From the NCBI GenBank assembly GCA_018257865.1, contig JAEUBA010000001.1:1240001-1304000 (forward strand): a stretch of DNA of 64,000 bases. The letters run 5' to 3'. Shown here one piece after another: positions 11,523 to 23,450 of this stretch. The DNA is from Stereocaulon alpinum. Taxonomy: Eukaryota; Ascomycota; Lecanoromycetes; Lecanorales; Stereocaulaceae. Below the pieces are notes generated by a model. The model had not been told where the DNA came from, searched no databases, and was given only the letters and a program-made list of their open reading frames with translations. Each line of letters starts with the position of its first letter. Position 1 is the first letter of the stretch. Both the position numbers and the translations under genes were made by a program.

Positions 11523-13106
11523 AGTACTATATAATCGTTATGGCAACATAGAGATGTTCAAAAGTATGTATTAGAATACTCTACGTTTTTATAATCAATG
11601 CACACGAAGCAATCATAATCTCAAGCTAGTCATGAGTTGTATGAAGTATACGCCCAGATCCGAATTTGCTAGCTTGGCCTTATCACGCAGCGATGATGAC
11701 CGTGATGACCGCCTCCGAAACCCACCGTCCACCAGAGACATAATGCATTCACTGCCGCAACGAGTAGTTAGCGCTTACCCTATTCGAGGATTCTCTGGTT
11801 TTCAACTTTGAACGTCGCAGGTTCTGTATAGCTTCAAATATTTGCCACCTCAAGATGAACGGGTCCAAAAATTATTGTAACATGTGCAAGACACGATTTC
11901 CCACCTTTTCGCTTATAAAGAATCTGCTACAGCCCTTGGGTACCTATCACTCATGATATTCAGAAGCTGCACACTGCCATCCAATTGCTTGGCAACCTGA
12001 CTCCGGAAGCCAAACTGCCAAACAACGAGTCAATCTCATGGATTATTCTTATTCTTGTGCTTGCTGAAGCTGTGCAAGTATATCAACGATATCGACGAAT
12101 AATGTACGGTGAGATCAAGTTCAATATGCTTTTTCCAAGGAGCACAGAGGACGAGACCTTGGATGACGCTTTGGATCAAATGAAACAGGAATTGCGAAGG
12201 AGAAAGTAAGAGCCTCCTTACCTCGCTTTTCAACTTGTGCCGGTGGCAATGTATCCTTCACCGAGACATGTTGAATCAAGATGCACTTCGATGCAGCCAA
12301 CTTGAGGGATTATATCTATCTCTTGACTAGGATAGGCAGAGTTGTGGGCTGCCCAAGGAATGGTGACTTCTTCGTACCTTTGGCTTTGAATTCCCACTCG
12401 TCTCAGGATGAAGCTGGTGAAGGATACAGCCTCGGTTGGGTAGACCAAGGATACGACTTCCACGCTGGTAAGAACAGAACAGAGGAGCCGTTAGTCTGCC
12501 TCTGCTTCCTCAAAGGGCACTTGAGGCACGCAGGTGACCAACTTACCTGCAAAGCCACAGACATTATCATTGAACAAGGGCGAGCTTTAGTGAAAGGTCT
12601 TCGCCCAGAAGGCTATGGTAGCGCCTCCGACGTGGAAGTTCGTCTGAGTAGATCAAGACTTGAGTACAATTACTTGGGCTCTATTCCAGGCTAAAGTGCG
12701 ATTCTAGTCTATCTCGAAGAACAACGTGAATGCGCAAGTGATAACGTCTTTTGTGGGCAGCAAATGCGAGAGTGGCCGACAGGCAGCAAAGTCTAGAGAC
12801 GCAACACGATGTCGTGGATGTTAGCTGTATTAGAAGTGAACGGAGAAGATATTGGCGGAAGCGGATTCATTTCCACGCTCCGCAAAATAGGCTAACCGTA
12901 TGGGTCAGAATATAAACATTCGCGGCATGCTAAGCTCTGCTACCCAAGCTTTTGGCTACGTACTTTGTAAACGCGACCTATGAAGTTTCCTGCATACTAT
13001 ACCAGCATTACGCTACGCGACGGGTAGAACGTTGATCATGATTTTGTAATCTCTTCTCCGAAACTCAGATGCGAAAGACACATCCTAAATACTAGAGATT
13101 CCCCAC
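11523..13106. other. intergenic with weak ORFs
   Basis: Between RBD2 and MIS14. A frame from about 11950 to 12209 has one hydrophobic segment (ISWIILILVLAEAVQVY) and a charged tail (LDDALDQMKQELRRRK), but no convincing start, and I do not recognise it. It ends at a possible donor (AAAGTAAGAG). A 137-codon ORF at 12281 is listed separately. The remainder, from 12695, appears non-coding and includes the MIS14 promoter. Confidence 0.35.
12281..12694 (+). CDS. hypothetical protein, weak
   Basis: An uninterrupted 137-codon ATG frame, with an in-frame stop just before the start. No domain, signal peptide or membrane span is recognised, and no family comes to mind. It contains IYLLTRIGRVVGCPRNGDFF, two CLC/CK-type cysteines and a basic, Leu-rich tail. 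There is no obvious intron. It could be a chance frame or a remnant. Protein-level homologs or RNA-seq support would settle it. Confidence 0.25.
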   Translation: MHFDAANLRDYIYLLTRIGRVVGCPRNGDFFVPLALNSHSSQDEAGEGYSLGWVDQGYDFHAGKNRTEEPLVCLCFLKGHLRHAGDQLTCKATDIIIEQGRALVKGLRPEGYGSASDVEVRLSRSRLEYNYLGSIPG

Positions 13107-13817
13107 ATGATGGACGCGCATCACCGCAAAATCGATCTCCAGTCGCCTTCAGACCTCACATACCTCCTCAATAACACCAGAACGGCTGCCCAGCAAAAGA
13201 TTGACCTCGCGATTCCTCGCTCAGCGGCGCCAGAAGGTGAAGATGCGTATAGATCGAGAGTCGAAGAATTAGTGCAAGAGGTATAGTGGCACCCATCTCA
13301 TTCCTTGATACAGAGGGTCTGACTATTGTAATAGTATATTCACCAAACATTTACCCTTGCCCTCCCCTCCCTAACCCTCAATGGCCTCGACCCTTCTCCC
13401 AAACTACTCCGTCCAGATCCCACACCAGAAACTACAGAGGCAGACGATAATGGCAACTACGAGCCTTACGATCCACGACTTGCCGAGAAGTTACGGATGC
13501 TCTATGCGGAATTTGAAACGCAATCTACTCGCGTGGCGGAGTTGAGGAGAGAAGTACCAGGTGCAGCTGCGAAGCGGTATATGGATCGATTAGAAGGAGA
13601 GTTGCAGAAGGAAAGGGAGGCAGAGGCTGAGAGGCAGGAAACGAAAGTGGATCCGAGCGCAATTGATTTGGATCTAGGCACATTAGAAAGGAGAGACGGT
13701 GTGGAGAGGATGTGGGGGAGGGGAACAGAGGGGTTGGTGGAGCTGGGGAAAGTGCCTGGGGTGCTGGCGAAATTGGAGAGGGCGGGGAAGGCGGTGAATG
13801 TTGTGGAGAACATGTGA
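13107..13817 (+). CDS. MIS14: kinetochore protein Mis14/Nsl1
   Basis: Subunit of the MIS12/MIND complex, which links centromeric chromatin to the Ndc80 microtubule-binding complex. Exons 13107..13280 and 13335..13817, joined in phase 0 by a 54-nt intron (GTATAG..TAG), give 218 residues. The N-terminal Mis14 signature is clear: HRKIDLQSPSDLTYLLNN, QQKIDLAIPRSAAPEGEDAY, then RVEELVQEY across the junction. The C-terminal half is a charged helix (RYMDRLEGELQKEREAEAER), predicted coiled coil, with a final KLERAGKAVNVVENM. There are two adjacent Met codons; the first was used. The window also contains DAM1, from the outer DASH ring of the same kinetochore. Confidence 0.9.
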
Positions 13818-14083
13818 GAGGCACATCTGACTGGTTCGGAGGGCTGGCTTTGGTATTGGAGTAATGGCGAGGACGGCGGTTTGTGGGGTTGGAAATATGT
13901 GGGGACTTCCTGAAAACGTGGAGACGCTGTTTCTGGGACTTTGAGTGTGAACGCGCATGAAAGCTTTGTATGTCTATAGGGTATTGATGACTCCTTGACA
14001 ATGACGCAGCATCTCTAGGGTCATCGCTACACCCTTTCTTCCGAAGACGAACCAGTCCGCTAGTAGGTCCTGCTACGAGTATG

Positions 14084-15318
14084 CTAGGATCCCATCGGTG
14101 CCTGCTGTGCACCCTTGATACCGGTCTGCGTTCCTGCGTTTGGTGCAGCTTGAGGCTTTGGAGCTGTGGTGGTGGTCGTTGGCTGGCTTGTTTTGGATGC
14201 CTGTTCCCATTTGGGGGGCCTCTTCCATTCCGGATCTTGCCTTTTGTATAGAGTGCGTTTAGTGCCCATAACTTCATGACCTCTTGTGAATGAGCTTACC
14301 AAGGACCCTCATCGCTCAAGGCACACCCTCCCTTACAATCACAAGTCCCTCCAAAGATCTTTGGTAGGTTTTCCTTCGGGATTTGCTTGTCCAGCTCGCT
14401 GTGATAACTGCCTCCGAGGACGTGGATCTTCGAAACAGTGACCGGGTCTAGGAATCCTTTGACTACACTAAAAACAGAGGCGAAGCCCCAGGGCGCGTTG
14501 ATCAGGTATAGCTTTCCCAGTCGCTCGGGGTAGTAGTTCTGCGAGATTCCCGATGCTTGTTTGACGTAGCCGTAGACTGAGCTGACCCTACTGACTCCGA
14601 CTCCTTTCAGGTCCATTATCGTGCAGCATGTTTCCAGTAATTGTCCAGACTTCCGTGAACAAGCTGGTAAGCGCGGATCGGCGAGTTTCTCGTATTCGAC
14701 AACGAGATTCTGCAGCATCCTCTCGCCTGTAGTAATCTTGTACATTGCTGCAAGGTCGATATTGCCCAACTGTTCGATATAAACAGGCCGTCCATCCTAG
14801 ACGCAGGTTAATCTGACCCTGACTGTGGTGTATAGACAAGCACTCATTCACCTTGTCTGTTTTGTGGTAGTATTGAGGGTAGTACTCGAAGACTTTGGGC
14901 TTCTCTTTGTAGTCAAAATTTCGTACAAGGTCATCCACTCCAAACTCCTTCCGCCATTTCTCGCAATCTATGAACCTGCCAGTTCTTTAGCCTCTGATGT
15001 AAACGTTTTCGAAGGCGATAAGCCTCACATCTGCTTTGCCAGACCAACATTGAACTTTCTTGCACGGAGGAACCTAAGCTGTTGAGAATTAGGGCTGAGG
15101 CTCTGCAAATGCAACCCCATCCATGCGTGACCAACCATGCATAACGTGTCCAACCGTCCCTTATAACCTTCTTGTTCTAATTGTGTCCGCAACTGAAAGA
15201 CTTGAGCATCTTGCTCCGGCGTTGTGTGCCCTGGATGCCCGCTTTGGCCCTCAGGACTTGTGGTGGGATAGTCGTAGTCATCGTATTTAGGATCGGTCTT
15301 CAGCTCCGGCCTGGTCAT
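14084..15318 (-). CDS. SEC14: Sec14-type phosphatidylinositol/phosphatidylcholine transfer protein
   Basis: Cytosolic CRAL-TRIO protein that exchanges PI and PC and supports Golgi PI4P signalling. Five exons, complement(14084..14240, 14300..14796, 14852..14975, 15029..15078, 15136..15318), give 336 residues. The CRAL-TRIO N region has RLDTLCMLRFLRARKFNVG. The lipid-binding domain has DGRPVYIEQLGNIDL, NYYPERLGKLYLINAPWGF and PKIFGGTCDCKGGC. The first intron begins with GTTGGT, weaker than the others, but the joined text matches Sec14 exactly. Reading through the last donor would stop at once (GPW then TAA); splicing adds QDPEWKRPPKWEQ, found in filamentous-fungal Sec14, then a Thr/Pro-rich tail. 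Confidence 0.94.
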
Positions 15319-15630
15319 GTTGGCTAGAAACCTCCAGCGACTTTATCGGTAGGAGGATATGACTGTTAATGTCGCACATAAAAGAGTGTAGGAATGAGGT
15401 CAAGGTGTCTAAATCAAGTTGAAGGAAGTGTTGCTAAAGTGGCATAGCGGGCTGGCGGGGTTCAACCGTCCAATTTAGGCGACGTCAATATCTTTCACGC
15501 AGGAACCTAGCAATTAGCACACAGCTTCGCAGTTTTGGCAGTACATGGTTTTCTTTTGAATATGTTGTACTGTATTCGGGTATCCGTGCCTATACAAAAA
15601 TCCTATCGCCATAACGCCAGGCTTGAGAAA
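15319..15630. other. intergenic, SEC14 promoter and GAR1 3' flank
   Basis: A tandem spacer of 312 nt. No feature other than the expected SEC14 promoter. Confidence 0.4.
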
Positions 15631-16487
15631 TCATGACCCACGTCCGCGAAAGCTACCGCCAGGCCTTGTAAAGTTAGGATTACCACCTCTACTTACACCT
15701 CTGCCAGCACCGAAACCGCCTCCTCTTGGGGCTCCCCTTGCACCTCCTCGTCCTCTATCACCAAATCCTCCCCGCCCTCTCGGAGCACCCCTACTGCCGC
15801 CTCGACCTCCGCCTCTACCGCCACGCATTGGTCCACCTCTCGACCCACCACCGACACGTTTTGGTTTTGGAGCGCCAGGTGGTGGTTTTGGTTTAGGTAA
15901 AAATCTTTGTTGCATTAGCTATGCGCATCGGAGGGTAGCCGACGTTCGTACTTCTCCAGAGGTAATAGCTTGTCACCTCCAATGTAGAATTTATCTCCCG
16001 ACTTGAACGAGGTAGCAACTATGCCTTCCTGAGGTTTAATGGTGAAAAACACTTGGTTTATGGGACCAAGCACTTCGTCGACTTTGCCAATTGTGGTCTA
16101 TAATTCAATCAGACTCTATCAATCAGGCTCGCTATCGGAGTGTGTACCTTGTTCTCTAAGTAAACGGGTGCATTGAAGTATGGTAGTTTTGGATTGACTG
16201 ATTCGCAAAGCATCTCGCCTTCGCAGGCATGGACAAAGGAGCCCATCTCTATGCAAAGTTAGAGACATCATAGACGCATCTGTATTGGATATTCGCGGAC
16301 CTAGGACAGCTGCTGGTGGCCCATAGGACTGCGGAGCACCTCCCCGGGCTGTTCGCGCACGACGTCAGAATCTGGACGGCATTGCAGTCATGTCATGGGG
16401 AGGATGATTACCACCTCGCCCACCAAACCCTCCCCGGCCACTGCTGAAGCCGCCGCCTCGTCCTCTGGGTGCGCCGCGAAATGACAT
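15631..16487 (-). CDS. GAR1: H/ACA snoRNP protein Gar1
   Basis: Core protein of H/ACA ribonucleoproteins, which direct pseudouridylation of rRNA in the nucleolus. Five exons, complement(15631..15904, 15952..16097, 16148..16248, 16301..16348, 16412..16487), give 214 residues. Two Gly/Arg-rich regions flank a globular core. The N-terminal part is MSFRGAPRGRGGGFSSGRG. The core is EMGSFVHACEGEMLCES, YFNAPVYLENK, TIGKVDEVLGPINQVFFTIK and GDKFYIGGDKLLPLEKF. The C-terminal GAR domain runs for about 70 residues from PKPKPPPGAPKPKR. All introns are 47-63 nt. The gene shares a short divergent promoter with threonyl-tRNA synthetase. Confidence 0.95.
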
Positions 16488-16648
16488 CTTGTTGGAGTTA
16501 TACCGAAATTGCAACAATTCCACTCTTCAAACGTTCCTGGTAATTGCCAAGCCAAGCTAGCGTAAAATACGCGAATACTCGAACTTGGCGCGCTTCAATA
16601 CCGTGTGATTCGATCGTCTGCTGCGTGAGTCAGGAAAATAACAGCGAG
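16488..16648. promoter_or_regulatory. short divergent promoter, GAR1 / threonyl-tRNA synthetase
   Basis: Only 161 nt separate the two start codons, so both translation-machinery genes must be driven from here or from within each other's 5' ends. The synthetase frame is open upstream of its ATG as far as 16544, but it has no other ATG. Confidence 0.6.
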
Positions 16649-19240
16649 ATGGACACAAAAGACAATGGGCAAGCTGCTGGCTCCTACGAAGATCGTAATG
16701 ATCTGGCTATACGCTCAGCAGCAGGTGATCCAATGGCAGAACCAAGATCAAATCCACCTCCTCAAAGCCCCAAGTCCCCCAAAACCTCACACTTGAAGAA
16801 ACCTTCGGTCAGCGCGCCAAAACCTGAAAAGCCCCAGAAGAAGGAATCTTCAAAGCAGCCCTCAGCCAATCAAGCTACGTCGGGTCCCTTACCCGACTTC
16901 ATCTTGCGCCGGAATGAGCTGTTCGACAAGCTCAAGCGCCAGCGTCAAGCCGAGATATTAGAGAAGGAGAAACCGGAGATTGATGTTGTCTTGGATCTTG
17001 GATTAGACAAGGAAGGCAAGCCTAGGCCAGCAATGCCCGTGGCCGCGAGAGCGTGGGAATCTACACCAGGCACTTTTCTCAGGCATGTGGACAACGATGT
17101 CAAAATTGATGTTGTAATTGCAAAGATAGACGGAAAAGAGCTTTGGGATCTTGACAGGCCATTGGAATACGGGTGTCGGGTCAGTTATATACCATTCTCC
17201 TCCGCCGAGGGACGGAACGTCTTTTGGCATTCAAGTGCCCATGTTTTAGGAGAGGCTGCCGAGTGCCAGTTCAACTGCCTTCTGTCACATGGTCCACCGG
17301 TCGAGCAAGGCTTCTTCTACGATATGGCAATAGCTGAGGGGTAGATCACCTCTGTAGAAAATAATGGCCACGTACTAACATCTTATAGACAAGTGGTCAA
17401 GGAGACCGACTGGCCACCACTGGAGAGCAAAGCTTCGAAATTCTTCAAAGAAAAACAAGCTTTTGAGAGGTTACATGTGTCCATTCCAGATCTAAAAGAG
17501 ATGTTTGGCTACAGCAAATATAAAATGTACTACATTGAAAACCTCCTTCCTCCAGAAGGAAGCACTGTCTACAAGTGCGGGACGCTTGTAGACCTGTGTC
17601 TCGGGCCTCACATTCAGAATACGGGCAAGATAAAAGCGTTCCAGATTATGAAGGTGGGTAAAGTGCTCTCGGAAACTACGCACTACTTAATAACATGTAT
17701 TGTTAGAATTCTTCATGTTATTTCCGAGGAGACAAGAATGACGATTCGCTGCAGCGAATTTACGGAGTTGCTTTTCCTCAAAAGGACCAATTGAAAGATC
17801 ACAAGAGGTTACTCGAGGAAGCCGCAAAGCGAGATCACCGCAAGATTGGTACCGAGCAGGAGCTCTTCTTCTTCGACGACTTATCTCCTGGCAATGTCTT
17901 CCTGCTCCCTAATGGCGCTCTGATTTTCAACGCTCTTCAGAAAATGATACGGTCGGAGTACCAGAAGCGAGGATACCAAGAAGTACAAACTCCAAACATG
18001 TACAATGTTGACCTTTGGAAAACATCAGGACATTGGCAACATTATCAAGAAGATATGTTCTCGTTGGAGATCGAGAAACAAAAATGGGCTTTGAAGCCAA
18101 TGAATTGTCCGGGGCACTGCGTCATGTTCGCCCATAGAGAGCGTAGTTACCGTGAATTGCCGTTGAGAATCGCAGATTTTGGCGTCTTACACAGGAATGA
18201 AGCCTCGGGTGCACTACATGGGATGACTAGAGTACGGAAGTTCCAGCAAGATGACGCGCACCACTTCTGTACACAAGAACAGGTGGGTGGAGCTCTCAGT
18301 CGGGACTGCAACCATTCTTGACAATTAGTAGATTACACAAGAAGTCGAGGGAATTTTCGACTTACTCAAAACGGTCTATGGGCTATTCGGATTCCCCTTC
18401 AAGCTTATGCTCTCTACGCGCCCGGAGAAGTACCTGGGAGAAATCGAAACGTGGGACATTGCGGAATCGAAGCTCAAGGAAGCTCTAGACAAATTCACCG
18501 CGGCCGGCGGAGGCCAATGGGAGCTCAACGAAGGCGATGGTGCTTTCTATGGACCCAAAATTGACGTGGTCTTATCTGATGCCTTGAGACGTGAACATCA
18601 GTGCGCCACCATTCAGCTTGACTTTCAGCTCCCTCAGAGATTCGAGCTCGAATACATGACAGCAGAGACTGGCTCTAGAGCCAAAGCCATTAGTGCTGAT
18701 GACACGAACCCTGCCGATACTGACGGAAATGCTAATAGGCCGAAAGGGCCTGGACCTGGTCGTGCTCGTCCGGTCATGATCCATCGCGCTATAGTGGGGA
18801 GCTTTGAGCGGTTCATGGCTGTTCTCATAGAACACTTTGGTGGGAAGTGGCCGTTTTGGCTCAGCCCTCGACAAGTCCTTGTTATCCCCGTCATGCCAAC
18901 CGTCAACGATTACGTGGAGGAAGTCCAGAGTCTGCTTAAAGCCCAAAAGATGAATGTGGACGTCGATGTGAGTGGAAACACTCTGCAAAAGAAGATCCGC
19001 ACAGGCCAACTTGCGCAATATAACTTCATATTTGGTATGTGTGATGATATTACACCTTCCCAGCTACCCGACTGACACTACGCAGTGGTAGGGGCCCAAG
19101 AGAAGGAGTCACGGTCTGTCAACATTCGCAATAGAGATGATCAGGAAACGCAATCGAAAGGGGAGTTGATACCATTAGCCGAAGCCATCAGGAAATTGAA
19201 GGCTTTGAAGAAGGAACGGCGGCTCATCAATTCCATATGA
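16649..19240 (+). CDS. THS1: threonyl-tRNA synthetase, cytoplasmic type
   Basis: Class II synthetase that charges tRNA-Thr. Five exons, join(16649..17340, 17389..17653, 17707..18282, 18332..19034, 19086..19240), give 796 residues. Order: a Pro/Ser/Lys-rich extension, TGS domain (FLRHVDNDVKIDVVIAKIDG), editing domain with HSSAHVLGEAAE, catalytic core with MNCPGHCVMFAHRERSYREL and GVLHRNEASGALHGMTRVR, then motif 3 near RPVMIHRAIVGSFERFMAV, and a C-terminal anticodon-binding domain. An insertion of about 35 residues (DDTNPADTDGNANRPKG, then GPGRAR) precedes motif 3. The ATG at 16649 is the first in frame; no mitochondrial presequence is evident. The first intron carries TACTAAC. Confidence 0.95.
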
Positions 19241-20132
19241 GGTCGAATGTTGCTCTCGGCATGTTGAAGATGCTAGAACATACAGAGCCAACCCTTTCGA
19301 ATGGGCTTCCCACCACCTCAACACTTGACTAGACGGTCTCTTGTTGATATAGAGCGCCTGTAGCCATTATAGGTATCACCAGAGAAAGTAGACATCATGG
19401 CCATGCTTCCTGAGTAAGTGGCAGCTTGCCTGGTTATAAGTCGAAGACTTATGAATCGACAGCATGATAGAGCGAATATCTAGTATTTCGGCACCTGACT
19501 GGAGCGTCTTTCATTGGGTAACAATGGAAGTGAGACGAATATTTGACAAGAGATTTTAGATTATCAAGTAGTACTGCATTCGGAAAGGATCCCTTCACTG
19601 CCGATTGGAATTTGAAGACGCCAAGATGACGTCCAGCGCTGACAGCCACACATGTGTTGGACCCAATAGATGGGATGAACCTGCCTATCATTTTCCACAT
19701 TCTTGCTATCCCTCACCCAAAGTAGAAGCTGTGTTTGGTTCCATATGATAAAGTTGATAAGCAAGAAAGCTCACAATCTTAGATGCCCGAGCCTTCCGAG
19801 CTCCTCATTTCCCCAAGGCGCCGTACCCGAAGGCTCCCTGACCTGACAGCAACTGAGCCACCTCTTCCACGTCACCTTGAGAAGGCCGCTCGGATGTGTC
19901 GTACCTCCTACACTTACCATTATTATCCGATCCTTTCAGCGGAAACACGAGCCATATGCCGGGGGGTCCTGCCTCGCCCACATTAATAGCACAGCTCGAC
20001 ACGAGCAGTGAACGATTAATCCCTCGTAACCCAGATTGACAATAAACTTGAAGCTCTCCCTTTCATCACATCTACGAGGCCAGCCCTTGAAATTTGAGCT
20101 GCCATAATACAGGACCCAGGGTTACTATCCGG
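19241..20132. other. intergenic, nothing recognised
   Basis: 3' flank of the synthetase gene and promoter of the SLM1-like gene. No gene or repeat recognised. Confidence 0.4.
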
Positions 20133-22919
20133 ATGGCTCAGTCACGCTCCGGAATAACGGACTTTGCGCATGGCGCGCAGGATGGGGTTCAAACCGTACA
20201 CCGCCATGATAATCAAGGTGTCAGTCAGCCAGGACCATCAGCAATGGGGGCAAATGACCTGCATCGTGCCAACTCGACCATGTCTCAGACCAATACGTTG
20301 ACGCCATCAAGAGGAGGAACGTTGAAGAAGAGGCAATCTTTAAGCAGGAAGAACAGCCTGAAACGAAGCGGTAGCAAGAAAGGCAGCCGGCCGGGCAGTG
20401 TGAGGAGCATGACTTTTGCAGACGATGTGAACGGCCACGGATCAGAGATGAACAGTGCCTTCTACACTCCTGTGCCTACCACTGGTACTCCAACAGAGAT
20501 ACTGGCGAATAGATTCCAGGGTATGTCCCTCTCCTCCAATGGAGTAGCCCACCGATCATTCCCTTTCACTGGAGTGGAACCACGAAAAGATTTGCTTTCG
20601 AGGGAAATTAGGCCCATTATTTGCAGCTGTACACTAACTTTCGTCTACTATAGTCTGGCGGAAGGTACTCAAAGACTTGATCACGTACTTTACGGACATC
20701 AAGAAAACCTACGAAGCTCGCTCCAAGTCGCTCTATACCCTTTCCAACGTCGTCGTGAATATTCCAACACCACCTCAATTGGTCACTGAAGGTACGTCAT
20801 CTCAGGATAGCAAGGATATTTGAGGGGTACAGAAGAACATACACTACCCACATTGCCTAAGCTTGTGTCTCATTAAGCATCGATCGGTCGTCGAAAGGGA
20901 GATTCTGACATCCAAATGCTGAATAGGTGGCATCGGCGATGCTCTAAGTATCCTACGAGACTACCACAAGAGGTCTATATCCGAAAGCAACAAGGCCAAG
21001 TCTATCGAAGACGATATAGTTCAGCAGCTTACAGGCCTCCGAAGCGATCTGGGTCAAAAGATCAAGGAGATCAAAAGCTTGTCTGGTGACTTTAAGAACA
21101 ACGTGGACAAGGAAACCGAAAACACCAGGAGAACGGTTCATGAGTTACAAGAGGCTCTGAGCGGCGTTAGCACAGACCCAAAAAGCGACCCTTACTTAGT
21201 GAGGCTTGCGGTCGACCGGCAACTAGGTCGACAGATTGAAGAGGAGAACTACCTGCACAGGGTATGTCTGTACGAGACAGCTATCAGGAGTTTCGCTGAC
21301 TGTTCAGGCATTCTTGAATCTAGAAAGCTCTGGTAGGGAGCTTGAGTCCATTGTAATGGGAGAAATCCAGAAAGCTTACAGCGCATATGCTGGAATTATC
21401 AAGAGGGAAGCAGATGAGGCCTACGAAACTGTGGAAAGACTTCGAAGCGGTCCATTGGCTATTCCCAAAGACTACGAATGGAACGCTTTCGTTGACAACA
21501 ATGAGCACTTCGTGGACCCTCGACTTCCTGTTCGAAGAGTGGAAAATGTCCATTATCCAGGTCAAGATGAGGCTGCTGCTTCGGAAGTCAAGGCAGGCAT
21601 GCTAGAGCGTAAGAGCAAGTACTTAAAAAGCTACACGCCTGGATGGTACGTGTCCCACAATGGGCAGCATCTTTGCGCTATCATTCACTGTGTTTAGGTA
21701 TGTCTTATCTACAACGCATCTCCACGAGTTCAAGTCGCCGGACCGGATCACCAGCCAATCGCCAGTCATGTCGCTGGCTCTCGCAGAGCAGAAGCTTGGT
21801 TCACATTCGGGCCCTGATTCTACTTCGCACAAGTTCATGCTGAAAGGACGCCAAAGTGGTGGCATGCACCGGGGTCACGCCTGGGTTTTTAGAGCGGAAT
21901 CTTATGATACTATGCTTGCTTGGTTCGAAGACATTAAGAATCTGACCGAAAAAACTGGCGCCGAACGGAACGAGTTTATACGTCGTTCTCATGCACGGAG
22001 CGTAAGTGCAGGCAGCAACAAGGCTGGTTCAATTAGCAGTGACGGTATGGATGAGGATGAAGCCGACCAAGTGCCTTATTCTGCAACACCATCGCAATCA
22101 GATTTTCCAGCACAAAAGGAAAAATTGCCGGAGCGCCCTAATCCAGGTGGGCGTTTTCCGAGTCAAATCAATGTTGATCGAGACTCACAAGTGCCGCTTG
22201 CACCTTCTAGTCCATCGAGCTCCGGTGATCGAGAAATAGTAGCTGCTGCCGGACTTCCTGGATCTGGTGTTCCTTTCGGTGACCCAGGGCATCAGGTAGA
22301 AGCTGGCGACGATGAAATGAACGTGGCTCGAGGAAATTCGGTTGGAGCGTCTGCTGCTCCACTCCACGAGGCTGCCTACTCTACAGGAGAACGAAAGCAG
22401 GAGTATAACGGTCTGCCAGGACACCAAGGGCCAATTGAAGGCGCCCAACTTGAAAGGCACGACAGCAAATACGGCGACTGGATGGGCCCAGCTGCAGCCA
22501 GTGTAGGATGCGGAGTACTTGGCGCTGCTGGGATAGAAGCCTATCGTAACCATCAAGACCAGCAAAAAACATCTGTTCAAGACGAACAGCAACAGCCAGG
22601 GTTGCAGGCCGTGGAACCTGTACCTCAAGCCCCGGCTCCTCCTGTAGTAGAGGCGCCAAAGCAGTCAGTCGACCAGCATGTCCATGGCGCTACCTTCGCC
22701 GCCATTCCTTCTAGTACATCAAATCCTGCTGCGTCAACTGCTAATCAGGGTGCTTCGACTGATGCAGGGGACTTGACTTCAATCCCAGCTGATCCAGCGG
22801 CACCTATCAAAGACTTAGCTGATAGACCACCACTAGAGAGTCACACCAGTGTGGCTACCATTAGCAATCTGCATGTTCCTGGAGAATATCCAAAGGGAAA
22901 CGAGGCGTCTAGGATGTGA
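20133..22919 (+). CDS. SLM1: Slm1/Slm2-like PH-domain protein
   Basis: Plasma-membrane PI(4,5)P2-binding adaptor. In yeast the Slm proteins sit at eisosomes and relay stress to TORC2-Ypk1. Five exons, join(20133..20520, 20654..20791, 20927..21261, 21308..21645, 21698..22919), give 806 residues. The N-terminus is basic and Ser-rich (KKRQSLSRKNSLKRSGSKKG). An F-BAR-like helical domain follows (KVLKDLITYFTDIKKTYEAR to about residue 370), then a PH domain (SKYLKSYTPGWYVLSTTHL; RGHAWVFRAESYDTMLAWFE). The last 280 residues are low-complexity, with polar, Pro/Gln-rich stretches. The first two introns are 133 and 135 nt, longer than the local norm. The tail is much longer than in the yeast protein. 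Confidence 0.9.
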
Positions 22920-23450
22920 GCGAGTTAGATGGGAAAGTCTTGCGCTTTGATGTTGGACTTTTGGTTGGCTGGCACGGGCAATACCTCATGTATTTCTGCT
23001 TTGCATAGCTTGAGCGCCTTTGGCTTTGGCTTACTTACAACCTCATTACGATTCCACGGAAGCATTCTCCTACTATCACTGTCCATCTGTTTATGACATT
23101 GACCTCCAAGCCTATGCAGTTTCGAAGGACTCTTCACTCCCCTTCCCTACTCACGCGCCATTGATTGCGCCCTGTCACTTTCGCTCTAGCAGACTCTGTC
23201 TCCTGGTGTCTACACCGAACCCCCATCCTCTGGTCTCTAGCCTTCCTTAAGGACCTAACAAATGACATCAATCCCGTTCAGGACAACCTTTATTATGGCA
23301 CTGCCTACTCTGACGATTCCTTCAAGAAGATGCCAGTGGACGATTCTCTCGGGTTCTTCGACTTCCCTCCAACCTTTATCGATGACACAATTTCACTTCG
23401 ATGCAGACTCCCTTAAAAGGTTTCCGAATCTCTCCGCAATTTTAGTATTC
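22920..23450. other. intergenic, convergent 3' flanks
   Basis: Between two converging genes. Pyrimidine-rich plus strand; no supported gene. Confidence 0.4.

Noticed and set aside
13525..14277. 250-codon minus-strand ORF rich in Pro/Ser opposite MIS14
   Set aside because: It lies antisense to a well-supported kinetochore gene, has low-complexity composition and no domain, so it is a shadow of the coding strand.
15623..16006. Proline-rich plus-strand ORF
   Set aside because: It is the reverse complement of the Gly/Arg-rich tail of GAR1; the Pro runs simply mirror Gly codons.
18572..19018. 148-codon minus-strand ORF
   Set aside because: Antisense to the catalytic and anticodon-binding exon of threonyl-tRNA synthetase.
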